Position numbers and translations under genes: made by a program
Notes under the pieces: model-generated
What the model was told of the DNA's origin: nothing
What the model saw: only the letters and a program-made list of their open reading frames with translations
Databases searched by the model: none
Assembly: GCF_016522065.1 (NCBI RefSeq)
Contig: NZ_JAEHFV010000001.1
Coordinates: forward strand, 186,001 to 250,000
Direction of reading: 5' to 3'
Origin: Flavobacterium agrisoli
Lineage (GTDB): Bacteria; Bacteroidota; Bacteroidia; Flavobacteriales; Flavobacteriaceae
Length of the DNA stretch: 64,000 nucleotides
In this document: positions 26,682-35,721 of the stretch, piece after piece
Layout of the letters: every line of letters begins with the position of its first letter
Numbering within the stretch: position 1 is the first letter of the stretch

Positions 26682-28835
26682 ATGAAAGACTCCAAGAAAA
26701 CCAACAATGAAAATTTTTCGGCTAAGCAAGAAGATTTAGAGAAAAACAAATCAGATGCTCAAGATCAATTTATGACGACTAATCAAGGCGTAAAAATTAA
26801 CGATGATAATAATACGGTAAAAGCAGGCGAAAGAGGACCATCGCTATTAGAAGACTTTATTCTGCGAGAAAAAATAACGCATTTTGACCACGAACGAATT
26901 CCAGAACGAATTGTGCATGCCCGAGGTTCTGCAGCACATGGTTATTTTGAATTGTACGAATCGATGGAAAAATACACCAAAGCAGGATTTTTAAACGATA
27001 CTTCGATAAAAACACCCGTTTTTGTTCGTTTTTCTACTGTAGCCGGTTTTAGAGGTTCAACAGATTTGGCTAGAGATGTACGAGGATTTTCGGTAAAATT
27101 TTATACACAAGAAGGAAATTATGATTTGGTTGGAAATAATATGCCAGTATTTTTTATTCAGGATGCAATGAAATTTCCCGATTTAATTCATGCTGTAAAA
27201 CCAGAACCTCATAATGAAATGCCTCAAGCGGCTTCGGCTCATGATACTTTTTGGGATTTTATTTCCCTTATGCCTGAGTCGATGCACATGATCATGTGGG
27301 CTATGAGCGATAGAGCTATTCCGAGGAGTTTGCGTATGATGGAAGGTTTTGGCGTTCATACATTTCGATTTATAAACAGTCAGAACGAGTCACATTTTGT
27401 AAAATTTCATTGGAAACCCAAATTAGGAACTCATGGTGTTGTTTGGGATGAAGCGCAAAAAATTTCAGGAAAAAATTCCGATTTTCATAGACAAGATCTT
27501 TGGGATGCTATCGAAAACGGAAATTTTCCAGAATGGGAATTAGGTGTACAACTCATTCCTGAAAGCGACGAGCATAAATTTGATTTTGATTTATTAGACC
27601 CAACCAAGTTAGTACCAGAGGAATTGGTTCCTGTACAAATTATTGGTAAAATGGTTTTGAACAGAAATCCCGATAATTTCTTTGCCGAAACAGAGCAAGT
27701 AGCTTTTCATCCTGGACATGTGGTTCCAGGAATCGATTTTACAAATGATCCGTTGCTTCAAGGAAGACTTTTTTCGTATACCGATACACAATTATCACGA
27801 TTAGGAAGTCCCAATTTTCATGAAATTCCAATTAATCGAAGTATTTCCCCAACACACAACAACCAACGTGATGGACACATGCGTCAAGAAATTGCAAAAG
27901 GTCGCGTGAGTTACCATCCGAATTCTTTAGGCGGCGGTTGCCCATTTCAGGCAAAAATTGCAGAAGGCGGTTTTTCAAGTTTCAACGAAAAAATTGATGC
28001 TCAAAAAGTACGTGCCAGAAGCAAAAGTTTTTCGGATCATTTCGGACAAGCCAAATTATTTTATAACAGTCAAACGCCGATTGAGCAAACGCATATTATA
28101 AAAGCGTTGCGATTTGAGTTAGGAAAAGTTGAAACCTTAGCGATTAGAGAAAGAATGCTAGGCCTATTGGCTCAAATTGATACCGATTTGGCTAAAAAAG
28201 TAGCAGACGGAATTGGTGTAGCTGTACCGAAAAAAACTGAAAAACCAATGAATCAGGGAGTAGGAGCAGACTCGAATGGTGATCAAGAATCAAAAACAGT
28301 TAAACAAGCTGTAGAAAAATCCGATGCTTTGAGCATGATTCTGAATCCAACCAATTCAAAAACCATTATGTCGAGAGAAATTGCTTTTTTATGTAATGAC
28401 GGTGTAATGTCGGAATCGGTAAATAACATGAAAAAAGCACTTGAAAAGGAGGGAGCAGCAGTAAAAATTATTGCGCCACACTTGGGTAATATTCAAGCAG
28501 AAAATGGCGATACAATTCCGGTTGATCAAAGCTATTTAATTGCGGCTTCGGTTTTATTTGATGGTATTTTTATTCCTTCAGGAGATGGAATAGAAGCGTT
28601 AAAGCAATTTCCTGAAGTAAAAGAATTCATTACCGATACGTTTAAACATTGTAAATATATCGCCGCAGAAGGTACAGGTGCCGAGCTTTTGAGTAAGGTA
28701 CTTCAATCGGATGAGTTGCTTAAAGACGATAAAGGTGTTTTAACTTCAAAAGAAAGTAGCGATTCTGCCTTAGCTTCTTCCTTTATAAAAGAGTTAGGAA
28801 ACCACCGTTATTGGAAACGAGAAAAAATGGTTTAA
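26682..28835 (+). CDS. katE: Large-subunit catalase (HPII type)
   Basis: A 717-residue clade 2 catalase that breaks down hydrogen peroxide. The distal His lies in RIVHARGSAAHGYFE (His79), the distal Asn in LVGNNMPVFFIQDA, and the haem-ligand Tyr in GRLFSYTDTQLSRLG. The extended N-terminal arm (about 50 residues) and the C-terminal flavodoxin/DJ-1-like domain (from about residue 560, with IAFLCNDGVMSESVNNM and FDGIFIPSGDGIEAL) define the large-subunit type. The start ATG at 26682 is preceded by an A-rich stretch (AAAAAGGAAAAC) that may serve as ribosome site. It is followed by other stress-type genes. Confidence 0.96.
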   Translation: MKDSKKTNNENFSAKQEDLEKNKSDAQDQFMTTNQGVKINDDNNTVKAGERGPSLLEDFILREKITHFDHERIPERIVHARGSAAHGYFELYESMEKYTKAGFLNDTSIKTPVFVRFSTVAGFRGSTDLARDVRGFSVKFYTQEGNYDLVGNNMPVFFIQDAMKFPDLIHAVKPEPHNEMPQAASAHDTFWDFISLMPESMHMIMWAMSDRAIPRSLRMMEGFGVHTFRFINSQNESHFVKFHWKPKLGTHGVVWDEAQKISGKNSDFHRQDLWDAIENGNFPEWELGVQLIPESDEHKFDFDLLDPTKLVPEELVPVQIIGKMVLNRNPDNFFAETEQVAFHPGHVVPGIDFTNDPLLQGRLFSYTDTQLSRLGSPNFHEIPINRSISPTHNNQRDGHMRQEIAKGRVSYHPNSLGGGCPFQAKIAEGGFSSFNEKIDAQKVRARSKSFSDHFGQAKLFYNSQTPIEQTHIIKALRFELGKVETLAIRERMLGLLAQIDTDLAKKVADGIGVAVPKKTEKPMNQGVGADSNGDQESKTVKQAVEKSDALSMILNPTNSKTIMSREIAFLCNDGVMSESVNNMKKALEKEGAAVKIIAPHLGNIQAENGDTIPVDQSYLIAASVLFDGIFIPSGDGIEALKQFPEVKEFITDTFKHCKYIAAEGTGAELLSKVLQSDELLKDDKGVLTSKESSDSALASSFIKELGNHRYWKREKMV

Positions 28836-28857
28836 AAGATGTAAAATGGATCAAATT

Positions 28858-28891
28858 AAAAGCCTTTAGAATATTTTCTGAAGGCTTTTTT
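28858..28891 (+). terminator. Terminator after katE
   Basis: AAAAGCCTT (28858-28866) pairs with AAGGCTTTT (28881-28889), with further pairing inside, followed by T residues. Confidence 0.8.
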
Positions 28892-28985
28892 ACTGTTGTG
28901 TTTTTTATTGTAAAGTTTTGAAAATAAAGTGTTTATAATGAAATATTGTGAGAGAATGATATAACGATAGGGCTACATATATAGC

Positions 28986-28993
28986 TAGCTTTG
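28986..28993 (+). promoter_or_regulatory. -7 promoter box of the DUF892 gene
   Basis: TAGCTTTG, an exact TAnnTTTG match, lies 29 bases before the ATG at 29023. It supports that ATG as the start of the DUF892 reading frame even though the frame later shifts. Confidence 0.5.
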
Positions 28994-29022
28994 AAATAGT
29001 TATTAATACTAAAAATTACATT

Positions 29023-29618
29023 ATGAAAACTACAGAAAATAGTACAGAAAAAAAACCGAAAACAAAAAAACGGTTCAAACAAAAGCTAAAAAAGAGACAA
29101 CAAAAGTAAAAGCAAAATCGGATGCTGCATCGGGTTTAACCGAGTTGTTTGAAGATGAATTAAAAGACATTTATTGGGCTGAAAAAAAGCTAACTAAAGC
29201 GTTACCCAAAATGGCTAAAAATGCCAGCTCCGAAAAACTAATTGAGGCTCTAAATAGTCATTTATCCGAAACAGAAGAGCATGTATTGCGTTTGGAACAA
29301 ATTTTTGAAATCCTAGGTAAAAAAGCCAAAGGAAAAAAATGCGATGCGATGGCCGGTTTAGTTGAAGAAGGCAGTGGTATTTTAGAGGAAACCGAAATTG
29401 GCGTTGTTCGCGATGCCGGAATCATTGCAGCTTGTCAAAAAATTGAGCATTATGAAATTGCTACATATGGCACCATGCGTCAGTTTGCCGAAACTTTAGG
29501 AATGAAAGAGGTCGTTACAATTTTAGAACAAACCTTAGAAGAAGAAAAAACGGCAGATAAAAACTTAACCATAATTGCTGTTGATGCGATTAATGTAGGC
29601 GCAGCGAAAGAGGATTAA
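29023..29618 (+). CDS. DUF892 (YciF-type) ferritin-like protein, frame changes in the linker
   Basis: The ferritin-like domain is intact from about 29130 to the stop (GLTELFEDELKDIYWAEKKL, LSETEEHVLRLEQIFEILG, CQKIEHYEIATYGTM, LEEEKTADKNLT), giving the usual iron-binding Glu/His pattern. It has no ATG in its own frame. The only well-placed ATG, at 29023, opens a Lys-rich frame (MKTTENSTEKK) that stops at 29107-29109. The downstream frame upstream of the domain reads as a proper Lys/Thr/Ala linker (ENKKTVQTKAKKETTKVKAK). One missing A, or a -1 ribosomal slip in the A8 run at 29048-29055, joins both into about 198 residues. A TTG at 29145 would give only 157. Family role: general-stress protein of unclear activity. 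Confidence 0.8.
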
Positions 29619-29637
29619 ATATTTAGTCAAAAATAAT

Positions 29638-29674
29638 AGGGCTGTTTTTCAATTGAGAAGAACAGCCCTTTTTA
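29638..29674. terminator. Bidirectional terminator, DUF892 / SemiSWEET genes
   Basis: AGGGCTGTT (29638-29646) pairs with AACAGCCCT (29661-29669), followed by TTTTT. The two flanking genes are convergent. Confidence 0.8.
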
Positions 29675-29691
29675 TGTTTTAACCGTTATGT

Positions 29692-29952
29692 TTATTCTTT
29701 TTCAAAATGGAGGATGAAAAAAATCATGATTCCATTTAAAACCAATGAAATACTGTTGGTTATGATAATGGGTAAATCTTTTTTAAGAATGCCATATACA
29801 ACCCATAAGGCAATTCCGAATGTGATGATACTAAACGTTTTTAACGAAATATCCTTTACTTTTTTCCTTTTCCAAACTTTTAAAATTTGGGGAACAATAG
29901 AGATAGTTACGCAAATACCAGCTACAAATCCAATTACATCCGTTAGTACCAT
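29692..29952 (-). CDS. SemiSWEET sugar transporter
   Basis: An 86-residue protein with three membrane helices, the size and layout of bacterial SemiSWEETs, which work as dimers to move sugars. Helix 1 carries the PQ motif (ISIVPQILKVWKRKKVKDIS), helix 2 LKTFSIITFGIALWVVYGIL, helix 3 the conserved Asn region PIIITNSISLVLNGIMIFF. Substrate is probably a mono- or disaccharide. It starts 18 bases after the stop of the SDR gene and probably shares its transcript. Confidence 0.9.
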   Translation of the reverse strand: MVLTDVIGFVAGICVTISIVPQILKVWKRKKVKDISLKTFSIITFGIALWVVYGILKKDLPIIITNSISLVLNGIMIFFILHFEKE

Positions 29953-29970
29953 TTTAAATTCATTTAGAGA

Positions 29971-30825
29971 TTACGCTCCCACTAATTCACCACCATTGAT
30001 ATGAATAAATTGTCCCGAAATATAACTGCTATCTTCCGAGGCTAAAAATACATAGGCAGGTCCAACTTCAGAGGGTTGACCTGGGCGCCCCATTGGATTG
30101 TCTTTTCCGAATTCATCTAAATTATCAAAAGAAACAACTATTAAGGGTGTCCAAATTGGGCCCGGAGCTATTCCGTTTACGCGAATTTTTCGTTTGGCTA
30201 ACATAGCGGATAAAGAGCGAGTAAAACTAACTATTGCGCCTTTAGTACTCGAATAATCTACTAAATGTTCACTGCCTCGATAAGCCGTAACCGAGCTGGT
30301 ATTGATAATGGTGTCTCCCGCTTTTAAATGAGGCAAAGCTGCTGTAGTTATATAAAAATAGGAGTAAATATTGGTTTCAAAAGTGGTATGCAATTGTTTG
30401 CTGGTAATCTTTTCCAATTCGTTTTTTGGAAATTGAATTGCCGCATTATTTACAACAATGTTAATTCCTTTAAACTCATCCACACATTTTTTTATAGCCA
30501 ATTTACAAAATTTCTCGTCTTTCAAATCACCACTAATCAACAAACATTGCCTGCCTTCTTTTTCAATTAAATTTTTGGTTTCCAAAGCATCTTTGTCTTC
30601 TTTTAAATACACAATCGCAATATTGGCACCTTCTCTTGCAAAATGAATTGCAGCACTTCTTCCAATGCCACTATCGCCACCTGTAATAAAAGCTACTTTG
30701 CCAAGCAACTTGCCGCTGCCCACATAATTTTCTTTAATAATTTCGGGTTCCGGTTGCATGGCAAACTCATTGCCGGGTAATTTTTGTTTTTGTTTTGGGG
30801 GATTTATTTCTTTTTTCATGACCAT
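29971..30825 (-). CDS. SDR-family dehydrogenase, glucose/ribitol type
   Basis: A 284-residue short-chain dehydrogenase of the extended YghA/YdaD-like group. It has the cofactor loop FITGGDSGIGRSAAIHFARE, the stabilising NNAAIQ, the catalytic Ser in TIINTSSVTAYRG and Tyr-x3-Lys in DYSSTKGAIVSF. The 40-residue polar N-terminal extension (KKEINPPKQKQKLPG) and the C-terminal SGQFIHINGGELVG are typical of stress-induced members in Bacillus and enterobacteria. Start may be 30825 or 30819 (MVMKK). It leads a two-gene unit with the SemiSWEET, beside catalase and DUF892, so a general-stress role is likely by context. Confidence 0.9.
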   Translation of the reverse strand: MVMKKEINPPKQKQKLPGNEFAMQPEPEIIKENYVGSGKLLGKVAFITGGDSGIGRSAAIHFAREGANIAIVYLKEDKDALETKNLIEKEGRQCLLISGDLKDEKFCKLAIKKCVDEFKGINIVVNNAAIQFPKNELEKITSKQLHTTFETNIYSYFYITTAALPHLKAGDTIINTSSVTAYRGSEHLVDYSSTKGAIVSFTRSLSAMLAKRKIRVNGIAPGPIWTPLIVVSFDNLDEFGKDNPMGRPGQPSEVGPAYVFLASEDSSYISGQFIHINGGELVGA

Positions 30826-30990
30826 TCCACTTAAAATTAATCATTAAAATTAAATTTTTAAGAATTAGAAAATTGACTGAATAAGTCTAATATTTAGCGC
30901 TGAAAATTAAGTTGATAAAAGCAATTTTATTAGGATAGAATATTGTAGAGAAATTTTATAAAAATTAGGATAGCAATTTTTATAAAGCTT

Positions 30991-31022
30991 TTGCGGTTTA
31001 TCGGTTTATAATTTTATCTTCG
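30991..31022 (+). promoter_or_regulatory. Candidate porQ promoter
   Basis: TTG at 30991-30993 and TATCTTCG at 31015-31022, 21-base spacer, one change from TAnnTTTG. The porQ ATG follows 36 bases later. Confidence 0.5.
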
Positions 31023-31057
31023 CAGTTGCGTTTTAGTTCAGATTAAGTCATATAAAT

Positions 31058-32077
31058 ATGCAAAATAAGAAGGTAGTGCTGTTTTTTTTCCTTTTTTGTA
31101 TCGTTTCTTACGGACAAATTGGAGGGAAATATACCTATCAATTTTTAAATTTGATGACTTCGCCTCGACAAGCAGCCTTAGGCGGGCAAGTCATAACACT
31201 TTATGATGACGATGTTAATCAGGTTCTTTTTAATCCGGCAACTCTTAATGCCGATATGGACAATCATTTAGCCATAAATTACGGTAATTATTACGGAGAA
31301 GTGGCTTATGGAACTGCTTCCTATGCGTATACGTACGATAGGCATTTACAAACTTTTCAAGCAGGTGTAACCTATGTCAATTACGGCGATTTTGAAGGTT
31401 ATGACGAAAATGGCCAAGCAACAAGTAATTTTTCAGGAAGTGAGGCCGCATTGTCAGTCGGGTACGCTTATAATATTCCGTATACCGATATGTTTATTGG
31501 CGCAAATGCCAAATTAATAACGTCTACTTTAGAAAATTATAATTCATTTGGAGGTGCTTTGGATTTAGGATTTATCTATATCGATGACCGAAATGATATT
31601 AATTATGGTGTGGTTTTCCGAAATATCGGAACCCAGTTTAAAACCTATTCGGGAATCAGAGAACCTTTGCCGTTTGAAATTATAGCGGGAATTTCGCAAG
31701 AGTTAGAGCATGTTCCTATTCGTTGGCATTTGACTTTTGAGAATTTGCAACAATGGAATCTGGCTTTTTCAAATCCTAACAGAGCCGAAAATAATTTAGA
31801 TGGAACTTCGAGCGAAGAAAATGTAGGGTTTTTAAGCAACGTGATTCGACACACGATATTTGGTGTTGAATTGTTTCCTAAAAAAGCGATAAACCTTAGA
31901 ATTGGATATAATTTTAGACGATCGGCCGAATTAAAAATTGTCGAACAACGCAGTTTCTCCGGAATATCATTTGGATTCGGAATTAAATTGAATAAATTAA
32001 AATTTAATTATTCGTATTCCCGATACACTTCGGCAGCCAATACCAGTCTATTTGGGTTAACGCTTAATTTACAATAA
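31058..32077 (+). CDS. porQ: Type IX secretion system protein PorQ
   Basis: A 339-residue outer-membrane barrel with a signal peptide ending in VSYGQ. The early segment GKYTYQFLNLMTSPRQAALGG, followed by DDDVNQVLFNPATL, is the recognisable N-terminus of PorQ in the PorV/PorQ branch of the FadL-like family. The rest is alternating beta strands, ending in SLFGLTLNLQ. PorQ belongs to the T9SS, the export and gliding machinery of Bacteroidetes, and is linked to the attachment complex with PorU and PorZ. The cytidylate kinase gene follows, an arrangement I recall from other flavobacteria. A matching gliding locus (gldF/gldG) lies 4 kb away. Confidence 0.88.
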   Translation: MQNKKVVLFFFLFCIVSYGQIGGKYTYQFLNLMTSPRQAALGGQVITLYDDDVNQVLFNPATLNADMDNHLAINYGNYYGEVAYGTASYAYTYDRHLQTFQAGVTYVNYGDFEGYDENGQATSNFSGSEAALSVGYAYNIPYTDMFIGANAKLITSTLENYNSFGGALDLGFIYIDDRNDINYGVVFRNIGTQFKTYSGIREPLPFEIIAGISQELEHVPIRWHLTFENLQQWNLAFSNPNRAENNLDGTSSEENVGFLSNVIRHTIFGVELFPKKAINLRIGYNFRRSAELKIVEQRSFSGISFGFGIKLNKLKFNYSYSRYTSAANTSLFGLTLNLQ

Positions 32078-32135
32078 TTGCTTTTATTAGCCCGATTGGT
32101 TTCTTTAAATTTACACTTTAAAAATAATTTGAATT

Positions 32136-32828
32136 TTGAAAAAAATAACCATTGCTATCGATGGATTTTCATCGACAGGAAAAAGCACTTTAGCCAAACA
32201 ATTAGCCAAACAATTGTCGTACGTTTACGTAGACACAGGCGCTATGTACCGAGCGGTGACTTGGTTTGCTATGCAACATAATTTTATAGATGAATCACAT
32301 TTTGATAGTAAAGCCTTAATTGCTCACTTACAAGATATAAAACTGGAATTTCAATTCAATTCTGAATTGGGTTTTGCCGAAATGTATTTGAATAACGAAA
32401 ATGTAGAAATGGCAATACGCACCATTGAGGTTTCTAATTTTGTGAGTAAAGTAGCCGAAGTATCAGAAGTTCGTTCCAAATTAGTAGAGCAACAACAGCA
32501 AATGGGCAAAAACAAAGCGATTGTAATGGATGGAAGAGATATTGGTACCGTTGTTTTTCCGGATGCCGAATTAAAAATTTTCATGACCGCTAGTGCTGAT
32601 ACGCGTGCCAAACGGAGGTATGAAGAATTGAAAGAACGTGGTGATGTGGTTGAATATGAGTTGGTTTTGAAAAATGTTGTTGAGCGTGATTATATTGATA
32701 CACACAGGGCGGATTCACCTTTGGTAATTGCTGCCGATGCTATCGAAATTGACAATTCTAATTTAACTCGTGAAGAGCAATTTCAAACGGTTTTAGAACT
32801 TGTAAATAAAACTGTTAAAAAGAGTTAA
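32136..32828 (+). CDS. cmk: Cytidylate kinase, TTG start
   Basis: A 230-residue (d)CMP kinase that phosphorylates CMP and dCMP with ATP. The P-loop IAIDGFSSTGKSTLAKQLAK is at the very start, followed by YVDTGAMYRAVTWFAM, the nucleotide-binding region VMDGRDIGTVVFPDAELKIF, ASADTRAKRRYEEL and the lid RDYIDTHRADSPL. No ATG or GTG precedes the P-loop in frame. The TTG at 32136 gives KKITIAIDG, the exact expected N-terminus, so a TTG start is required. The gene follows porQ by about 60 bases. Confidence 0.93.
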   Translation: MKKITIAIDGFSSTGKSTLAKQLAKQLSYVYVDTGAMYRAVTWFAMQHNFIDESHFDSKALIAHLQDIKLEFQFNSELGFAEMYLNNENVEMAIRTIEVSNFVSKVAEVSEVRSKLVEQQQQMGKNKAIVMDGRDIGTVVFPDAELKIFMTASADTRAKRRYEELKERGDVVEYELVLKNVVERDYIDTHRADSPLVIAADAIEIDNSNLTREEQFQTVLELVNKTVKKS

Positions 32829-32893
32829 TTTTTTGCCATTATTTTATAAAAGATTAGTTTTACACTCCTAATTTTTAACCAATATTACATCGA

Positions 32894-34273
32894 ATGGGAA
32901 TTAAAAACAGGTTAATTTTAATGAGCTTTCTACAATTTTTTGTTTGGGGAGCTTGGCTTATTACAATTGGTAATTATTGGTTTGGTACAAAGGTTTGGGA
33001 TGGAACGCAGTTTGGTTTGGTTTTCGGAACCATGGGGATAGCTTCTCTTTTTATGCCTACTTTAACCGGAATTATGGCAGACCGCTGGGTGAATGCCGAA
33101 AAATTGTACGGTGTTTTACATATTTTGTATGCTTTGGTTTTGTTTTATATTCCGCAAGTCACCACACCCGAAACTTTTATTTATGTAATGTTATTGGCCA
33201 TGTGTTTTTATATGCCCACAATTGCCTTAAGTAATTCGATTTCGTATACTTCCTTAAAATTAAATGATAAAGATGTAGTAAAAGAGTTTCCGCCTATTCG
33301 GGTTTGGGGAACAATTGGTTTTATTGTGGCCATGTGGATTACGAATTTATCAGGAAGTAAATCGACTGAGTTTCAATTCTACATTGCAGGTTTAGGTGCA
33401 TTATTATTAGGATTATATGCCTTTACGTTACCAAAATGTAAGCCGCAAAGGTTAATTAAAGAAAATGCTACATGGAGCGAAACATTAGGTTTAGAAGCCT
33501 TTAAATTGTTTGGTAACTACAAAATGGCTTTGTTTTTTATTTTTTCGATGTTTTTAGGAGGAGCTTTACAATTAACGAATGCTTATGGCGATGTGTTTTT
33601 AGATGAATTCAAGCATTTTCCTAAATATGCCGATTCGTTTGTAATTAAATATTCGACGATTATTATGTCGATTTCTCAAGTTTCCGAGACTTTATTTATT
33701 TTGGCAATTCCTTTCTTTTTAAAACGTTTCGGAATCAAACAAGTTATGTTAATTAGTATGTTGGCATGGGTGCTACGCTTTGGTTTATTTGCCTATGGCG
33801 ACCCTGTAGGCGGTTTGTGGATGATAATTTTATCTTGTATTGTTTACGGAATGGCATTTGATTTTTTCAATATTTCAGGTTCTTTATTCGTAGAAACCAA
33901 TACCGATTCTAAAATCAGATCTTCAGCACAAGGATTGTTTATGATGATGACTAACGGAGTAGGGGCTGTTTTAGGTAGTTTTACATCAGGGTGGGCTATT
34001 GATAAGTTTTTCACAAAATCGTTTCACAATACTCAGGAATTGTCTTTATTTTTAGATACAGAGGTTAACAATCCAAAAATGATAGCTTTTGTAGAAAATC
34101 AAGGCACAAACATTTTAGATAATGGCACTTTTTCTACTGCAATTTTAATGAAAGATTGGCATACCATTTGGCTTGCTTTTGCTTGTTATGCTTTACTAAT
34201 TGCAATTGCTTTTGCTATTTTGTTTCGTCATAAACACAATCCTAAAGAGCTCGAAAACATCGTGAGCCATTAA
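32894..34273 (+). CDS. Nucleoside permease, NupG-like MFS transporter
   Basis: A 459-residue membrane protein with about 12 helices of the nucleoside:H+ symporter family. Helix 1 reads LILMSFLQFFVWGAWLITIGNYW, and IMADRWVNAEKLYG and NSISYTSLKLNDKDVVKEFPPIRVWGTIGFI are typical of NupG/XapB homologues. The second half has DFFNISGSLFVETNTDSKIRSSAQG. It would import nucleosides across the inner membrane, which fits its place next to the pyrimidine nucleotide kinase gene. A terminator follows at 34307-34343. Confidence 0.88.
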   Translation: MGIKNRLILMSFLQFFVWGAWLITIGNYWFGTKVWDGTQFGLVFGTMGIASLFMPTLTGIMADRWVNAEKLYGVLHILYALVLFYIPQVTTPETFIYVMLLAMCFYMPTIALSNSISYTSLKLNDKDVVKEFPPIRVWGTIGFIVAMWITNLSGSKSTEFQFYIAGLGALLLGLYAFTLPKCKPQRLIKENATWSETLGLEAFKLFGNYKMALFFIFSMFLGGALQLTNAYGDVFLDEFKHFPKYADSFVIKYSTIIMSISQVSETLFILAIPFFLKRFGIKQVMLISMLAWVLRFGLFAYGDPVGGLWMIILSCIVYGMAFDFFNISGSLFVETNTDSKIRSSAQGLFMMMTNGVGAVLGSFTSGWAIDKFFTKSFHNTQELSLFLDTEVNNPKMIAFVENQGTNILDNGTFSTAILMKDWHTIWLAFACYALLIAIAFAILFRHKHNPKELENIVSH

Positions 34274-34306
34274 GAATGGATATAAGCGGAAGAGTTTACT
34301 CAATAT

Positions 34307-34345
34307 AAAAAAACTCGATAAATCAAAATTTATCGGGTTTTTTGG
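34307..34345 (+). terminator. Terminator after the nucleoside permease gene
   Basis: AAAAAACTCGATAAAT pairs with ATTTATCGGGTTTTTT with one wobble and a short CAAAA loop. Confidence 0.85.
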
Positions 34346-34370
34346 GTATTACAATTTTTTTCTAAAAGTA

Positions 34371-34404
34371 AAAAACCGCAACTCTAAGTGAAATTGCGGT
34401 TTTT
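34371..34404 (-). terminator. Terminator-like hairpin beyond dnaN
   Basis: AAAAACCGCAA (34371-34381) pairs with TTGCGGTTTTT (34394-34404). On the minus strand it ends with a T-run and lies about 100 bases past the dnaN stop. Confidence 0.7.
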
Positions 34405-34502
34405 AGATATAAAAATTGGTTGGTTAATAGCATTTTTTTTACAATAATACAGCTTTTATTTGGTTTGCAAAGAACTAAATTTAACAAATATAAACTTAAA
34501 TG

Positions 34503-35621
34503 TTAACTATTTAGCATTACCGGCATCACTAACATGGTTACGGTTTCGCCTTCTTCTAAACCATCTACAGGCGTTAAAATTCCAGCTCTGTTAGGTAAAG
34601 ACATTTCCAGCATTATTGTATCCGATTGTAAATTGGTAAGCATTTCAGTTAAAAAACGAGAGTTGAATCCAATTTGCATATCATCTCCTTGATAATCGCA
34701 CGTTAAACGTTCTTCGGCTTTGTTTGAGTAATCAATATCTTCGGCAGAAACATTCAATTCAGCTCCTGCAATTTTTAAACGAATTTGGTGTGTCGTCTTA
34801 TTAGAAAAAATAGCCACACGACGAACAGAACTTAAAAATAAAGAACGATCAATCATTAACTTGTTTGGATTTTCTTTTGGAATTACCGCTTCGTAATTTG
34901 GGTATTTACCGTCAATTAAACGACACATTAAAATATAATTATCAAAAGAAAAAGTAGCATTCGAATCGTTATACTCGATTTTTACTTCAGCATCCGAAGT
35001 TCCTAAAATGCTTTTTAAAATATTTAAAGGTTTTTTAGGCATGATAAAATCGGCTACTTGCGATGCTTTTACATCGGTACGCGCATATTTTACCAATTTA
35101 TGAGCATCGGTGGCTACGAAAGTAAGTCCTTCTGGCGAAAATTGAAAAAATACTCCCGACATTACCGGACGCAAATCATCATTACCCGCTGCAAAAATTG
35201 TTTTGCTTACCGCAGTTGCCAATACATCCGAAGGAACTAAGGTCACCGATGGATCATCAAGACTTACAGCTTTTGGAAATTCTTCGCCTGCAGCATACGC
35301 AACGGCATATTTACCCGAATTAGAGCTAATTTCGACTGTGTTGTTTTCTTCAACAGTAAAAGTTAATGGCTGTTCTGGAAACGTTTTTAAAATTTCTAGT
35401 AATAACTTAGCGGGAACGGCAACACTTCCTTGACTTGTTGAGTCGATTGCCAAAGTGGCCGACATGGTTGTTTCTAAATCAGATGCAGAAACCGTCAAAG
35501 TATTGTTATCTAATTCAAATAAAAAATTATCTAAAATAGGTAAGGTGTTGTTGCTGTTGATAACGCTACCTAAAACTTGTAATTGTTTTAATAAGTACGA
35601 ACTCGATACTATAAATTTCAT
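34503..35621 (-). CDS. dnaN: DNA polymerase III beta sliding clamp
   Basis: A 372-residue three-domain clamp that encircles DNA and tethers polymerase III. Recognisable segments are KFIVSSSYLLKQLQVLGSVI at the start, TLPILDNFLFEL, DLETTMSA, the second-domain FAAGNDDLRPVMSGVFFQF, FVATDAHKLVKY, the third-domain LIDGKYPNYEAVIPKENP, and the C-terminal VMPVMLNS, close to the usual VMPMRL end. It is not next to dnaA or recF here, as in many Bacteroidetes. A clear promoter box lies 54 bases upstream. Confidence 0.96.
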   Translation of the reverse strand: MKFIVSSSYLLKQLQVLGSVINSNNTLPILDNFLFELDNNTLTVSASDLETTMSATLAIDSTSQGSVAVPAKLLLEILKTFPEQPLTFTVEENNTVEISSNSGKYAVAYAAGEEFPKAVSLDDPSVTLVPSDVLATAVSKTIFAAGNDDLRPVMSGVFFQFSPEGLTFVATDAHKLVKYARTDVKASQVADFIMPKKPLNILKSILGTSDAEVKIEYNDSNATFSFDNYILMCRLIDGKYPNYEAVIPKENPNKLMIDRSLFLSSVRRVAIFSNKTTHQIRLKIAGAELNVSAEDIDYSNKAEERLTCDYQGDDMQIGFNSRFLTEMLTNLQSDTIMLEMSLPNRAGILTPVDGLEEGETVTMLVMPVMLNS

Positions 35622-35674
35622 CTGTTGTATTTTAATATTTAGCTATATTTTAGTTTTTCAACTAAGACAGAATA

Positions 35675-35682
35675 CAAATATA
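35675..35682 (-). promoter_or_regulatory. -7 promoter box of dnaN
   Basis: Minus-strand TATATTTG, an exact TAnnTTTG match, about 54 bases before the dnaN ATG. Confidence 0.55.
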
Positions 35683-35721
35683 TCGTAAACTATCCTAGTA
35701 TTGAAAATTTTTTATCAACAC

